Part shown: positions 1-10,043 of the stretch, in pieces
Numbering within the stretch: the stretch's first letter is position 1
Layout of the letters: each line of letters begins with the position of its first letter
Source of the DNA: Fagopyrum homotropicum
Taxonomy: Eukaryota; Streptophyta; Magnoliopsida; Caryophyllales; Polygonaceae
NCBI GenBank assembly: GCA_033239125.1
Contig: BSWB01000008.1
Coordinates: forward strand, 2,696,001 to 2,760,000
Length of the DNA stretch: 64,000 nucleotides
Reading direction: 5' to 3'
The notes under the pieces: model-generated
Seen by the model: only the letters and a program-made list of their open reading frames with translations
Database searches by the model: none
What the model was told of the DNA's origin: nothing
Translations under genes and position numbers: made by a program

Positions 1-65
1 GACGTGGTATTTCTTAATGAGAGCCGTGATCGTCTTGTTGCAGAAATGGGTGCCCCTATCGCTGA

Positions 66-749
66 TTAAGGCTTTCGGAATTTCAAATCGTGCAAAAATG
101 TTTTCCTTAAGAAAAGCTGCAACCACTTTTGAATCATCAGTTTTGGTGGCCTTTGCTTCCACTCACTTGGAAACATAGTCCACCGCAAGCAAAATATATG
201 TGTGCCCGAATGAAGTAGGAAACGGCCCATGAAATCAATCCCCCAAACGTCAAATATTTCGCAAAATATAAGAGAGGATTGAGGCATTTCATGTCTCCTT
301 GAATTATTTCCTACCCTATGGCATCTATCACACACTTTGCAAAACGCAAAAGCGTCTCTAAAAATGCGTGGCCAAAAGAAACCGGAATCCAAAACTTTTC
401 TTGCAGTTTTGTTTGCCCCAAAGTGCCCCCCACATGCTTCAGAATGACAGAAAGTTAGGACGGATTGTACCTCATTATCCAGAATGCAACGGCGGATCAC
501 TTGGTCACTACAATGCTTCCAAAGGTAAGGATCGTCCCAAACGTAGTGTCGAGCTTCAGCCTTGACCTTCTCTCGTTGTGCCATGGTGAAGTCTGGAGGA
601 TACTCCTTCGTGACAATGAAGTTCACAATGTCAGCAAACCAAGGCTTAAAAGACTGGAGCTTAAGACAAACCTCTGTCGACAATTCCACAGGGGCGCCTA
701 GACTGAGCTGCAGGGGCGGGAGGTGTGAGGCACGGGGGCGGTTACACAA
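66..749 (-). pseudogene. Integrase, N-terminal half (element A)
   Basis: This reading frame carries the RNase H-integrase linker (PWFADIVNFIV), the zinc-binding HHCC region (HSEACGGHFG, then CKVCDRCHR) and the first catalytic aspartate region (FDVWGIDFM). Integrase would insert the retrotransposon cDNA into the chromosome. The frame is lost soon after the first aspartate: the text turns into a Trp/Lys-rich tail and stops, where the plus-strand relative also shifts frame. The second aspartate and the glutamate would lie at the window edge or beyond it. The N-terminal 30 residues are translated from a GC-rich repeat array and are not part of the domain. Confidence 0.8.
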
Positions 750-1267
750 CAGAGAGTTGTGTAAAATGTATCGTCTTGAAAACTTCCAGCTATCTTTTTT
801 CCTTTTCCTGTATCCTCCTCTTCCTTTACTAGCATGCTCAAATGATCGGCTACTAGGTTCTCAGCCCCCTTCTTGTCCCGTATCTCTAGGTTAAACTCAC
901 TTAGAAGGAGCACCCATCGAATCAATCGTGGCTTTGCTTCCTTCTTCACCATGAGGTACCTAAGAGCTGCATGGTGGGTGAAGATAATTACCTTTACCCC
1001 AAGTAGGTATTGTCTAAATTTCTCAAGGGCAAAAACCACCGCTAACATTTCCTTCTCGGTGGTAGAGTAATTCCTTTGCGCTCCATTGAATGTCATAGAC
1101 GCATAATGGATCACATGTGAAACCCGTCCGTCTTTTTGTCCTAAAATAGCTCCAACGGCGTAATCGGTGGCGTCACACATGATTTCGAAAGGTTCCCCCA
1201 ATCCGGAGAACGGATGATTGGTGCGCTGGTGAGACATGCCTTCAAAGTGTCGAAAGCTTTCTTGCAA
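698..1267 (-). pseudogene. RNase H domain (element A), catalytic Asp lost
   Basis: The domain follows the usual Gypsy order: CDATDYAVGA (first Asp), EKEMLAVVFAL (Glu), IIFTxHAALRYLM and VADHL. In the third motif the expected Asp is replaced by His (FTHHAAL), a single-base change from GAC to CAC compared with FTDHAAL in the plus-strand element at 8.4 kb. RNase H removes the RNA template during reverse transcription, so this copy should be inactive. The frame is offset from the RT frame upstream, which marks a frameshift near 1200. Confidence 0.82.
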
Positions 1268-2365
1268 CTCTCATCCACTATGAAGGTGACGTCTTTCTTG
1301 AGCAATTCACATAAAGGTGCCGAGATCTTCGAAAAATCTTTGATGAAACGTCGGTAGAAACCTGCATGACCAAGAAAAGATCGGATTTCCTGAACATTAG
1401 TAGGATAAGGTAAACTTTGAATTACATTAACCTTTGCCTTCTCTACCTCTATCCCTTTGGAGGATATTACATGTCCTAGCACAATTCCTTGTTCCACCAT
1501 GAAATGACATTTTTCCGAATTAAGAACTAAATTGGTTTCAACACATTTTTCAAGAACAAGTTTTAAATGTCCTAAACATGCATCAAAACTGTCTCCATGG
1601 ACGGTAAAATCATCCATGAAGACTTCAATGAAATTTTCTATGTATTCGAAGAAAATACTTATCATGCATCGTTGGAAGGTGTCGGGTGCGTTGCAAAGTC
1701 CAAATGGCATTCTGCGCTACGCAAAATTGCCAAATGGGCAAGTGAACATCGTCTTTTCTTGGTCTTCCGATGCAATAGCATTTGAAAATACCCGAATATC
1801 CATCAAGGAAGCTGTAGTACAGATAACCTGCAAGAAGTTCCAACATTTGGTCAATAAAAGGTAATGGGAAATGGTCTTTACGTGTTACCTTGTTGAGCTT
1901 GCGGTAGTCAATACAAACTCTCCATCCGGTTTGCGTTTTGCTCGGGACCATATCTCCATGTTGATTTTCCACCATTGTAATGCCTCCTTTCTTTGGAACC
2001 ACTTGGGTTGGACTAACCCAAGTGCTATCCGAAATAGGGAAGATCATATCCGCTTGGAGGAGCTTCAACACCTCCTTCTTGACCACATCCATCATTGGTG
2101 GATTCAACCTCCGTTGAGGTTGCCTAGAGGGTTTGGCTTCATGCTCAAGTAAGATCCTATGCATGCAAGTTGATGGACTTATCCCTTTGATGTCCGTAAT
2201 GGTCCATCCAAGGGCCGTCTTGTGTTCTTTCAACACTTTCACCAACTTGTCTTCTTGGCCGGTAGTCAACTTGTTGGAGATGATCACCGGCAAGGTATTG
2301 TTATCTCCAAGGAAAATGTACTTGAGGTGGGAGGGGAGGTCCTTTAATTCTATGTCTGGTACCAA
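1141..2365 (-). pseudogene. Reverse transcriptase and upstream linker (element A)
   Basis: Two overlapping frames together cover the protease-RT linker (LPSHLKYIFLGDNNTLPV), the fingers (GWRVCIDYRKLNKVTRKDHF), the MPFGLCNAP motif and the catalytic EVFMDDF box. The frame changes between the DGYSG and MPFGLC motifs, roughly 1690-1790, so the protein is interrupted. In the homologous plus-strand copy the break is elsewhere (near 7400), so the two copies decayed independently. The linker contains ISPSTCMHRILLE, a signature of plant Athila-type pol. Confidence 0.85.
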
Positions 2366-2497
2366 ATGGGCAAGTCACCTGAGGGCGCCAAGGGTTGACG
2401 CAAGTGCGGTGACAGTCTTCGTTCCTGGCGCTGGCGAAGGCGCAGGCTGCGCGCCGGAGTATGGTGTCACCCGCAGGGGCGGAATGCCATTTGGACT
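2366..2497. other. Scrambled inversion junction between two Athila-type elements
   Basis: Positions 2382-2480 read on the minus strand match the plus strand of the 3' LTR of element B near 13137-13235. Both edges carry short pieces of reverse transcriptase: ACTTGCCCATTTGG (minus, 2366-2381) and ATGCCATTTGGACTTTGC (plus, about 2482-2499). In the intact pol text near 7650-7700 the same two pieces lie about 20 bp apart in the same orientation. From about 2498 the plus strand matches the 3' LTR of B again (near 13249). The simplest reading is an inversion with one breakpoint inside RT-derived filler. Confidence 0.6.
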
Positions 2498-2674
2498 TTG
2501 CGAAGACCAGCGCCCCTGCGCCTCTGCATGCGTCTCTACCTGCGCCTCAACCTGGGAGCTGGAAGATGAAGAGTCAGGGTTACCGCCCACGCGTTGACAC
2601 TAGGACGCCCCTGTGGCTCAGCATCTAAAGCGACAGAAAGTTGAAGAGTCAGACGTTTGAAGATCATTAAATAT

Positions 2675-2772
2675 CCGCCCCTGCGGAAGTGCTAGGCCGC
2701 CCCTGCGGCTACGAAGAAGATCAAACGTTCTCGCCTGAACCGCCCCTGCGGATCTGAAGGCCGCCCCTGCGG
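2675..2772 (+). repeat. Four exact CCGCCCCTGCGG dodecamers in the 5' LTR
   Basis: Exact copies lie at 2675-2686, 2697-2708, 2740-2751 and 2761-2772, separated by unrelated AT-richer sequence. The motif is itself an inverted repeat (CCGC/GCGG around CCCT). Variants continue left to about 2505. The last copy is followed by TTCAGCAACAGATG. Confidence 0.95.
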
Positions 2773-2873
2773 TTCAGCAACAGATGCTTTACTCCGGCTG
2801 TTTACACCACCTTTATGGCATTAAAGGTGGTTGTTTTGGGCTGGTCATTTACTCCTATTTAGGGCCATTGTAG

Positions 2874-2882
2874 TATAAATAG
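2874..2882 (+). promoter_or_regulatory. TATA box of the element B 5' LTR
   Basis: TATAAATAG stands in the middle of the LTR and is conserved in the 3' LTR (14996-15004) and in a related LTR at 31197-31205. Its position fits the U3/R border of an LTR promoter. Whether it is active is unknown. Confidence 0.6.
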
Positions 2883-3305
2883 ACCTAAGGTTGATTTCTA
2901 GAATAATCCAATTTAGAATCCACTTTTTCCATTAAAACTATCTTGCTACCTTTGTAATAAGTTGCTAACTCCCTTGCTACATTGGGTTGGTTTGAAGCTG
3001 CATTGTTACTTTGGTTGTAAGTTCTTTCTAATATAAGTTTTCATTCAGTAATACTTTGTGTTTCCTTGATCTTCATTGTCTAATTGCATGTTTTACTATC
3101 ACTTAAGATTAATCACCTTAGGTTCTAAAGTGCATGCAAAGAACTAGGATTAATAGCTTACGGGTTCGGGTCTTTAATCTAGTAGTAAACTTTAAGTAAT
3201 AACGGGTTGTAATTTCTTAAAGGAAAGGAACACAAATATAAAGATAAGTTTAACGGTTTTAATCTTTTCTTTATATCCCTTAGTCTTTGTTTGAAAGTTA
3301 ACTTG

Positions 3306-4096
3306 TTAATTGTTCTTGTAGGTTTACAGAACACTAACCTGTTAAGTTGTGTTGATGCCGGTTGGCTCAACACATATATATGATCGAGACGGGAGATTAC
3401 TTGAAAACTTGTAAAAAGGAACTCACCAAAGTAGCAATCGCATGCTAAGAATCAACCTAGTGTAGATTCACCCATTATTGTCTTACTTGTTGTCTTACCT
3501 TCTTTCAGAAGTTTTGTGTGCATAAATTCACTCAAACCACCCCCCCCTTTTTCACTTATAATCAATACTTACATTTAATAGGAAAAACAAAACTCTCTTG
3601 GGTTTGACTCTTACTTAACCACTGTACTCGTTTAGTGCTAAGTCGGGATTATAATTTTGATAAGATAAAAACGACTATAGATAAAAGTCTTGTCAGACTT
3701 GTTCTTGTAGGTTTACGGAACACTAACTTCTTAAGTTGTGTTGATGTCGGTTGGCTTAACACATACATATGATCAAGACAGGAACATTACTTGAAAACTT
3801 GTAAAAAGGAACTCACCAAAGTAGTAATCGCATGCTAAAAATCAACCTAGTGTAGATTCACTCATCATCATCATCATATTCATTTTATTACTTGCTTTCA
3901 AGTTTTGTGTGCATCAATTCATCCACCCCCCCCCCCCCCCCCGTTACTTTGTTCTATAATCAATAATTGAATTTAATAAAAATATCACCAAACTCTCTTG
4001 GGTTCGATCCTTACTTAACCACTATACTTGTTCTAGTGTTAAGTTGGGATTTATTTTTGATAAGATAAAAACGACCTTAGGAAAAGCATCTTGTCA
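3306..4096 (+). repeat. 390-bp tandem duplication including the LTR terminus
   Basis: The unit beginning near TTGTTCTTGTAGGTTT occurs at 3310 and again at 3700. The first unit already ends in the LTR terminus CTTGTCA (3690-3695) and is followed directly by the second unit, which also ends TTGTCA at 4096. The 3' LTR has a single unit. The two units differ by scattered substitutions and by poly-C length, so the duplication is not very recent. Confidence 0.85.
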
Positions 4097-4101
4097 AATT
4101 T

Positions 4102-4115
4102 TGGCGTTGTTGCCG
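4102..4115 (+). other. Primer binding site of element B (degenerate, tRNA-Asp type)
   Basis: Five bases after the LTR end the sequence reads TGGCGTTGTTGCCG. The usual site of Athila-type elements is complementary to the 3' end of tRNA-Asp and reads TGGCGCCGTTGCCGG; two transitions separate the two. Confidence 0.7.
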
Positions 4116-4173
4116 TGGAGTTTAGTTTTATTTTTATTTCATTTTTTATTGATTATTAGTTTGGACCGTTTTT

Positions 4174-5290
4174 ATGGTTCAAACCCGTGCTACTAACTCC
4201 GGCATTGTTCCTTTTGATCCAGAAATTGAGAGGACGCACATCCAGCGACGTAGACAACAACAACTCCAACAAGAAATGGCTGACTCTTCGTCAACTCATT
4301 CAACCGACTTTGGCTCAACACCCTCTTGCGGTTACTATACCGGCATTAGGGGAGGAAATCAACTTCGAGCTCAAGCCGGGTCTCATTCACTTGATCCCAT
4401 CTTTCCATTGGTTAAGTGGTGAAGACCCCATCAAACACCTTGGAAAGTTTCATACCGTGTGTATGAACATGAAGTCGGCCAACATCACCGAAGAACAAAT
4501 CTAGATGAGGGCATTCGGCTTCACACTCAAGGATGCAGCGGATCATTGGTATTACCACCTTCCATCCGGGAGCATCAACACTTGGGAGAATCTCCACAAG
4601 GCGTCTGTGGAGAAATACTTCCCAGCCAAGAAGGCCAATAGCTTGAAGAAAGCTATAAGCAACATTGAGCAAGAGGCGGACGAGACTCTCTATGAGTACT
4701 TTGAGCGGTTTGCACGCCTCCGATCCAGCTGTCCTTTCCATGGATATTCAACTCAGGATCTAGTCTTGTACTTGTACAATGGCTTGCTTGACACCGAAAG
4801 GAGGATCGTCGATGCGGCTTGTGGAGGTAATATTCTTGCTTTTGAAAAGATACAGGAACTAGTGGAAGGAACCCGGAACTTTGGAAGGACTTCTTCCAAG
4901 AGAGGTGTTCATGCTGTGAATTCCGGGAAGAGTGAGATCTCCAATGAGCTTGTTGAACTAAAGGAGATGGTGAAGAGATTAATGCTTATGGGAACCCCAC
5001 AACAGCTGAAGGCATGTGGAGTTTGTGCTGACCCATACCATCCAACGGACATGTGTTCCCAAGTCCAGGATGACGATGTTGAGGTAAATGCAATGGGTTA
5101 TGGACAGCCACAACAGCAAAGGCCTAGGAACGATCCCTATGCGCAGAATTTCATGCCCAACTGGCGTGATCAACAGAACTTTCGTTGGAGGGATCAACAA
5201 AACCAACAACAACAACCCCGACAAGGTAAGTATCAAACAACCGAAGATATGTTGCATGTTTTGACTAAACATTTTGCTACTCATGTCTAA
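4174..5290 (+). pseudogene. gag of element B
   Basis: The protein starts MVQTRATNSG. After a frame change near 4276-4288 it continues as a typical Athila-type gag (TLRQLIQPTLAQHPL, GLIHLIPSFHWLSGEDP, LKDAADHWYYHLPSGSI, EKYFPAKKA, LYEYFERFARLRSSCP). A TAG at 4502-4504 interrupts it in frame. Near the C-terminus there is one CCHC zinc knuckle (CGVCADPYHPTDMC), then a Gln/Asn-rich stretch ending in LHVLTKHFATHV. Gag would form the particle that packages the element RNA. One frameshift and one or two stops make this copy non-functional. Confidence 0.85.
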
Positions 5291-6026
5291 ACAACATAAT
5301 TCAGCATCAAGAACCTTGAAAAACAAGTTGGGCAAATGGCGGAAGCCATAACAAGGACCGAAGCTAGATTTTCCGAAGGATTGCCTCCCCAGATGGTTAT
5401 AAGCACCAATTAGAATGTTAGTGCCCTAACATTAAGGAGTGGGAAGCAAATCCAACAAAAACCAGCCAAAGAATCACAAAGCAGACCCTCTAACGAGTTT
5501 ACCGCACCCACAGCTGCCCCGGCGGCTGCAACTGCGCCCAGCACCGTGCAGAGGCCGCCCCTGCAGCTGGATATCGCTGCCCCTGCGGTGACAACCCCTT
5601 AGCCGCCCAACAACAGCAGTCCCGACAAGGTAAGTATCAATCAATTGAAGATATGTTGCAGGTTTTGACTAAGCATTTTTCTACTCATGTTCAAACAACA
5701 GAATCCAGCATCAAGAACCTTGAAAAACAGGTTGGGCAAATGGCGGAAGCCATAACAAGGATCGAAGCTAGATCCTTCGGAGGATTGCCTTCCCAGACGG
5801 CTATAAATGCCAAGGAGAATGTTACTGCCCTAACATTAAGGAGTGGGAAGAAAATCCAACAGAAACCAGCAAAAGAATTACAAGACAAACCCTCTGACGA
5901 GTTTGCCGCACCCATAGCCGCCCCTGCGACTGCAACTGTGCCCAGCTCTGAGCAAACGCCGCCCCTGTGGCTGGATGTCCCCGCCCCTACGGTGACAGCC
6001 CCTGAGCCGCCCCTGCGCCTGTAATC
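5219..6026 (+). repeat. 404-bp tandem duplication in the gag-protease linker
   Basis: ACAAGGTAAGTATCAA starts at 5221 and again at 5625, followed in both by TKHF, NLEKQVGQMAEAIT and TLRSGK coding text and by a Pro/Ala-rich stretch built from the GC-rich dodecamer. The first copy carries a stop directly after FATHV; the second stays open from 5653 to 6024 (123 codons). The first copy therefore looks like the one that lost constraint. Confidence 0.85.
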
Positions 6027-6222
6027 TGGCGCCCCTGCGGAAAACTCGACAGAGAGTTTTGTTGAGAAGGATTCTTACATCTGACCTGAGTTTCCACCAC
6101 TGTACTCTGAGAAACCACCAGCTCCTTTTCCTGAGGCACTAAAGGAGAGAAGAATCATTGAGGACAAGGATCTCTTTGAGACCTTCTCCAAATGCGAGGT
6201 AAACATCCCTCTCCTTAAGTTA

Positions 6223-7506
6223 GTGAAAAGTATTCCTAAATATGCTCGTTTCTTGAAGGAACTTTGCACTATTAAGAGGAATCAGAAGCTGAAAGGGAAA
6301 CAAAAAGTACAAGTAAGTGAGCATGTCTCCGCCGTTTTCCAACGTAGGATGCCCAAGAAATGCAGCGATCCGGGCATGGTAAGTATCCCTTGTGTCATAG
6401 GGGAAATCCGTTTTGACAAAGCCATGCTTGACCTTGGTGCTTCTATAAATGTTTTGTCATATTCTATTTACAAATCACTCGGCCTTGGGCCATTAACGGA
6501 AACTAGGATTGTAGTGCAACTTGTTGATAGATCTAATGTGTACCTGAAAGGGATAATTGAAGATGTATTAGTAATGGTAGACAACCTAATTTTCCCTTCT
6601 GATTTCTTTGTAATGGATATGGAAAATGACTCGCATGCTGCACCGATATTGTTAGGCAGACCATTCCTGAAAACTGCTAGGACTAAAATTGATTATGTTA
6701 GTGGCAAACTAACCATGGAGTTTGACGGTGAAGTAGTGGAATTTGAAATCTATGATGCAATGAAATTTCCTAGTGATGATCACTCTTTATGTGCTATTGA
6801 CATTGTTGAACCTTTTGTGCAAGATGTGTTTGACATTTTTGACATTGACGAATTAAAAAACATAATTGAGCATGACATTGATGATTACAATTCAGAATAT
6901 GCATTAACATCCAGCATGAAAGAGGTCCTAGCCCAATTGGATGGGTATAAGAGGTTACCTATCTCCACTTTGGCCATTGGGCCCACTTTACTAACCCCAA
7001 GCGAGAAGCTTGTGCCGTCTATAGTGCAGGCACCGGAAATAGAGTTGAAAGACCTTCCATCCCACCTCAAGTACGTTTTACTTGGAGACAACAATACCTT
7101 GCCGGTGATCATCTCCAACAAATTGACTACCGGTCAAGAGGGCAAGTTGGTAAAAGTGTTGAAGGAACACAAGACGGCCCTTGGATGGACCATTGCGGAC
7201 ATTAAGGGGATAAGTCCATCCACTTGTATGCATAGAATCTTACTTGAGGAGGATGCTAAACCATCTAGGCAACCTCAACGAAGGTTGAATCCGCCGATGA
7301 TGGATGTGGTTAAGAAGGAGGTGTTGAAGCTCCTCCAAGCGGATATGATCTTTCCTATTTCGGATAACACTTGGGTTAGTCCAACCCAAGTAGTTCCAAA
7401 AAAGGAGGTATCACAATGCTGGAAAATCAACATGGAGAGATGGTCCCGAGTAAAACGCAAACCGGATGGAGAGTTTGCATTGACTATCGCAAACTCAACA
7501 AGGTAA
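6223..7506 (+). pseudogene. Protease and start of reverse transcriptase (element B)
   Basis: The frame opens in the gag-protease linker (IPKYARFLKELC), passes the retropepsin active site DLGASINVLSYS and the ILLGRPFLKTARTKID strand, and enters the RT linker (LPSHLKYVLLGDNNTLPV, GWTIADIKGISPS). An acidic stretch (DIFDIDELKNIIEHDIDDY) lies between the protease and RT. The frame breaks near 7400: element A has AAAGAAAGG where this copy has AAAAAAGG, a one-base loss in an A-run. The last about 38 residues are therefore out of frame. The protease would cleave the gag-pol polyprotein. Confidence 0.85.
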
Positions 7507-8617
7507 CACGTAAAGACCATTTCCCATTACCTTTTATTGACCAAATGTTGGAACGTCTTGTAGGTCATCCATACTATTGCTTCCTTGATGGATATTCGGG
7601 TTACTTCCAAATAGTCATTGCGCCAAAAGATCAAGAAAAGACGACGTTCACTTGCCCATTTGGCACTTTTGCATACCGCAGAATGTCATTTGGACTTTGC
7701 AATGCCCCCGGCACCTTCCAACGGTGCATGATAAGTATTTTCTCCGAATACATAGAAAATTGTATTGAAGTTTTCATGGATGATTTTACCGTCCATGGAG
7801 ACAGTTTTGATGCATGTTTAGGACATTTGAAACTAGTTCTTGAAAAATGTGTTGAAACCAATTTAGTTCTTAATTCGGAAAAATGCCATTTCATGGTAGA
7901 ACAAGGAATTGTGCTAGGACATGTAATATCCTCAAAAGGGATAGAAGTAGATAAGGCAAAGTTTGATGTAATTCAAAGTTTACCTTATCCTACTAACATT
8001 CAGGAAATCCGATCTTTTCTTGGTCATGCAGGTTTCTACCGACGGTTTATCAAAGACTTCTCAAAGATCTCGGCACCGTTATGTGAATTGCTCAAGAAAG
8101 ACATCACCTTCATAGTGGATGAAAGTTGCAAGAAAGCTTTCGACACTTTGAAGGCATGTCTCACTAGCACACCAATCATCCGTTCTCCGGATTGGGAGAA
8201 ACCTTTCGAAATCATGTGTGGCGCTAGCGACTACGCGGTAGGAGCTGTCTTAGGACAGAAGGATGGGCGAGCCTCACACGTGATCCATTATGCGTCTATG
8301 ACACTCAATGGAGTTAAAGGAATTACTCTACCACTATGAAAGAGATGATGGCGGTGGTTTTTGCTCTTGAGAAATTCAGACAGTACCTTCTTGGAGTGAA
8401 GGTAATTATTTTTACTGACCATGCAGCTCTTAGGTACCTCATGACGAAGAAGGAGGCAAAACCACGATTGATTCGGTGGGTGCTCCTTCTAAGTGAGTTC
8501 AACCTAGAGATACGGGACAAGAAGGGGGCTGAGAACCTGGTGGCCGATCATTTGAGCAGGCTAGTGAAGGAAGAGGAGGATCCAACCAAAGGAAAGCATA
8601 TAGTGGAAGTTTTCTAA
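7416..8617 (+). pseudogene. Reverse transcriptase and RNase H (element B)
   Basis: After the frameshift RT continues with GWRVCIDYRKLNKVTRKDHF, DGYSGYFQIVIAPKDQEKTT, MSFGLCNAP (Pro to Ser in the usual MPFGLCNAP) and the catalytic EVFMDDF box. RNase H begins with CGASDYAVGA, where the first catalytic Asp of CDATDY appears as Gly. A one-base loss near 8312 shifts the frame, and RNase H continues as KEMMAVVFALEKF, IIFTDHAALRYLM and VADHLSRL up to the stop at 8617. Two frameshifts lie between protease and integrase. Confidence 0.85.
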
Positions 8618-8631
8618 ACGACACCTTCTAC

Positions 8632-8726
8632 ACAACCCTCTGTTGTGTAACCGCCCCCGCGCCTCAAGCGTCCCGCCCCTGCGGCTCAACCTAGGCACCC
8701 CTGCAGAATTAACAACAGAGGGTTGT
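8632..8726 (+). repeat. GC-rich insert enclosed by a 15-bp inverted repeat, in the RNase H-integrase linker
   Basis: ACAACCCTCTGTTGT (8632-8646) is the exact reverse complement of 8712-8726. Between the two lie 65 bp of GC-rich text with one exact CCGCCCCTGCGG (8673-8684) and several variants. The inverted copy of pol in element A has the same arrangement with diverged ends (about 671-750). The array spans the point where the RNase H frame stops and the integrase text begins. Confidence 0.85.
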
Positions 8727-10043
8727 CTTAAGCTCCAATCTTTTAAACCTTGGTTTGCTGACATTGTAAACTTCATTGTTAGGAATGAGTACCCTCCAGA
8801 CTTCACCAAGGCACAACGAGAGAAGGTGAAGACTGAATCTCGACACTACGTTTGGGACGACCCCTATCTTTGGAAGCATTGTAGTGACCAAGTAATCCAC
8901 CGTTGCATTCCGGATAATGAGGTACAATCTGTCTTAACTTTCTTTCATTCTGAAGCATGTGGGGGCATTTTCGGGCCAACAAAACTGCAAGAAAAGTTTT
9001 GGATGCCGGTTTCTTTTGGCCACACATTTTTAGAGACGCTTTTGCGTTTTGCAAAGTGTGTGATAGGTGCCAAAGGGTAGGAAACATTTTAAGGAGACAT
9101 GAAATGCCCCAAACCTCTCTTATATTCTGCGAAATATTTGATGTTTGGGGAATTGATTTCATGAGGCCTTTTCCTACTTCATTTGGGCATACATATATAT
9201 TACTTACGGTGGACTATGTTTCCAAGTGGTGGAAGCAAAGGCCACCAAAAGTGATGATTCAAAAGTGGTTGCAGCTTTCCTTAAGGAAAATATTTTTGCA
9301 AGATTTGGAATTCCGAAACCCTTAATCAGTGATAGGGGTACCCATTTCTGCAACAAGACGATCACGGCCCTCCTTAATAAGTACCACGTCAACCAACGAG
9401 TGTCACAGCTTATCATCCACAAACAAATGGCCAAGATGAGGTATCCAACCGGGAAATTAAGACCATCCTCGAAAAGACGGTCTCTCCCGGAAGAAAGGAT
9501 TGGAGTGCAAGGCTAAACGACGCTCTATGGGCATATCGGACAGCCTACAAGACTCCTATAGGGATGTCTCCCTTCAGGCTCGTGTTTGGGAAAGCTTGCC
9601 ACCTTCCGGTGGAGCTAGAGCACAAAGCTTGGTGGGCGATGAAGAAATGCAATATGAATGTAGAAGAAGTGGGAGAATTCCGGAAACTCCAATTGCAAGA
9701 GTTGGAGGAATTGAGATTAGATGCGTATGACCATGCCACTGCATACAAAGAAAAAACCAAAGCATGGCATGACCGAAACATTCTCCGGAAGGACTTCAAG
9801 GTAGGAAATAAGGTACTTCTCTTTCAATCTCGTTTGAAGCTCTTTGCAGGTACGTTGCGTTCCAGATGGACGGTCCCATTCGTAATAGCCGAAGTGTACC
9901 CTCACGGCGTTGTGGACCTCTATGATCCACAAACACACAAGGTGTTCAAGGTAAACGGACAAAGGCTAAAGCCCTACCTTGAAGGAGTAAAGAACGATCC
10001 AATTGACGAGATGGTGCTGGAGGAGGCCCAATTAGAGAGGTAG
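8643..10043 (+). pseudogene. Integrase (element B)
   Basis: The zinc-binding HHCC region (FHSEACGG, KVCDRCQR), the catalytic core aspartates (FDVWGIDFM and ISDRGTHFCN), the glutamate region (TNGQDEVSNREIKT) and the C-terminal DNA-binding part (FKVGNKVLLFQSRLKLF, RSRWTVPFVIAEVYPHG) are all visible. They are spread over several frames: breaks lie near 8960, 9225 and 9422. The last frame runs from 9564 to the stop at 10043. All key residues seem kept, so the loss is by small indels rather than domain deletion. No chromodomain follows, as expected for the Athila group. Confidence 0.85.

Larger units (their letters stand above)
1..2365 (-). mobile_element. Athila-type Ty3/Gypsy pol fragment, inverted (element A)
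   Basis: The minus strand reads reverse transcriptase, RNase H and integrase in the order of a Ty3/Gypsy pol, and the protein sequence is closely parallel to that of the plus-strand element at 6.2-10 kb. The fragment starts in the protease-RT linker at 2365 and runs off the window edge inside the integrase. The gag, the protease and any flanking LTR of this copy are missing: the linker is joined almost directly to about 100 bp of LTR-like sequence (2382-2480, minus). Frameshifts and a lost RNase H aspartate show it is dead. Assignment to the Athila group rests on the linker, RT and integrase wording and is confident at lineage level. Confidence 0.85.
2498..4096 (+). repeat. 5' LTR of element B, left end truncated
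   Basis: The stretch matches the 3' LTR (13249-15820 without its insertion), including TATA box, poly-C runs and the terminal TTGTCA. The first about 300 bp that the 3' LTR has are missing here, and part of them lies inverted at 2382-2480. A tandem duplication of about 390 bp makes the remaining part longer than its counterpart. Confidence 0.85.
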
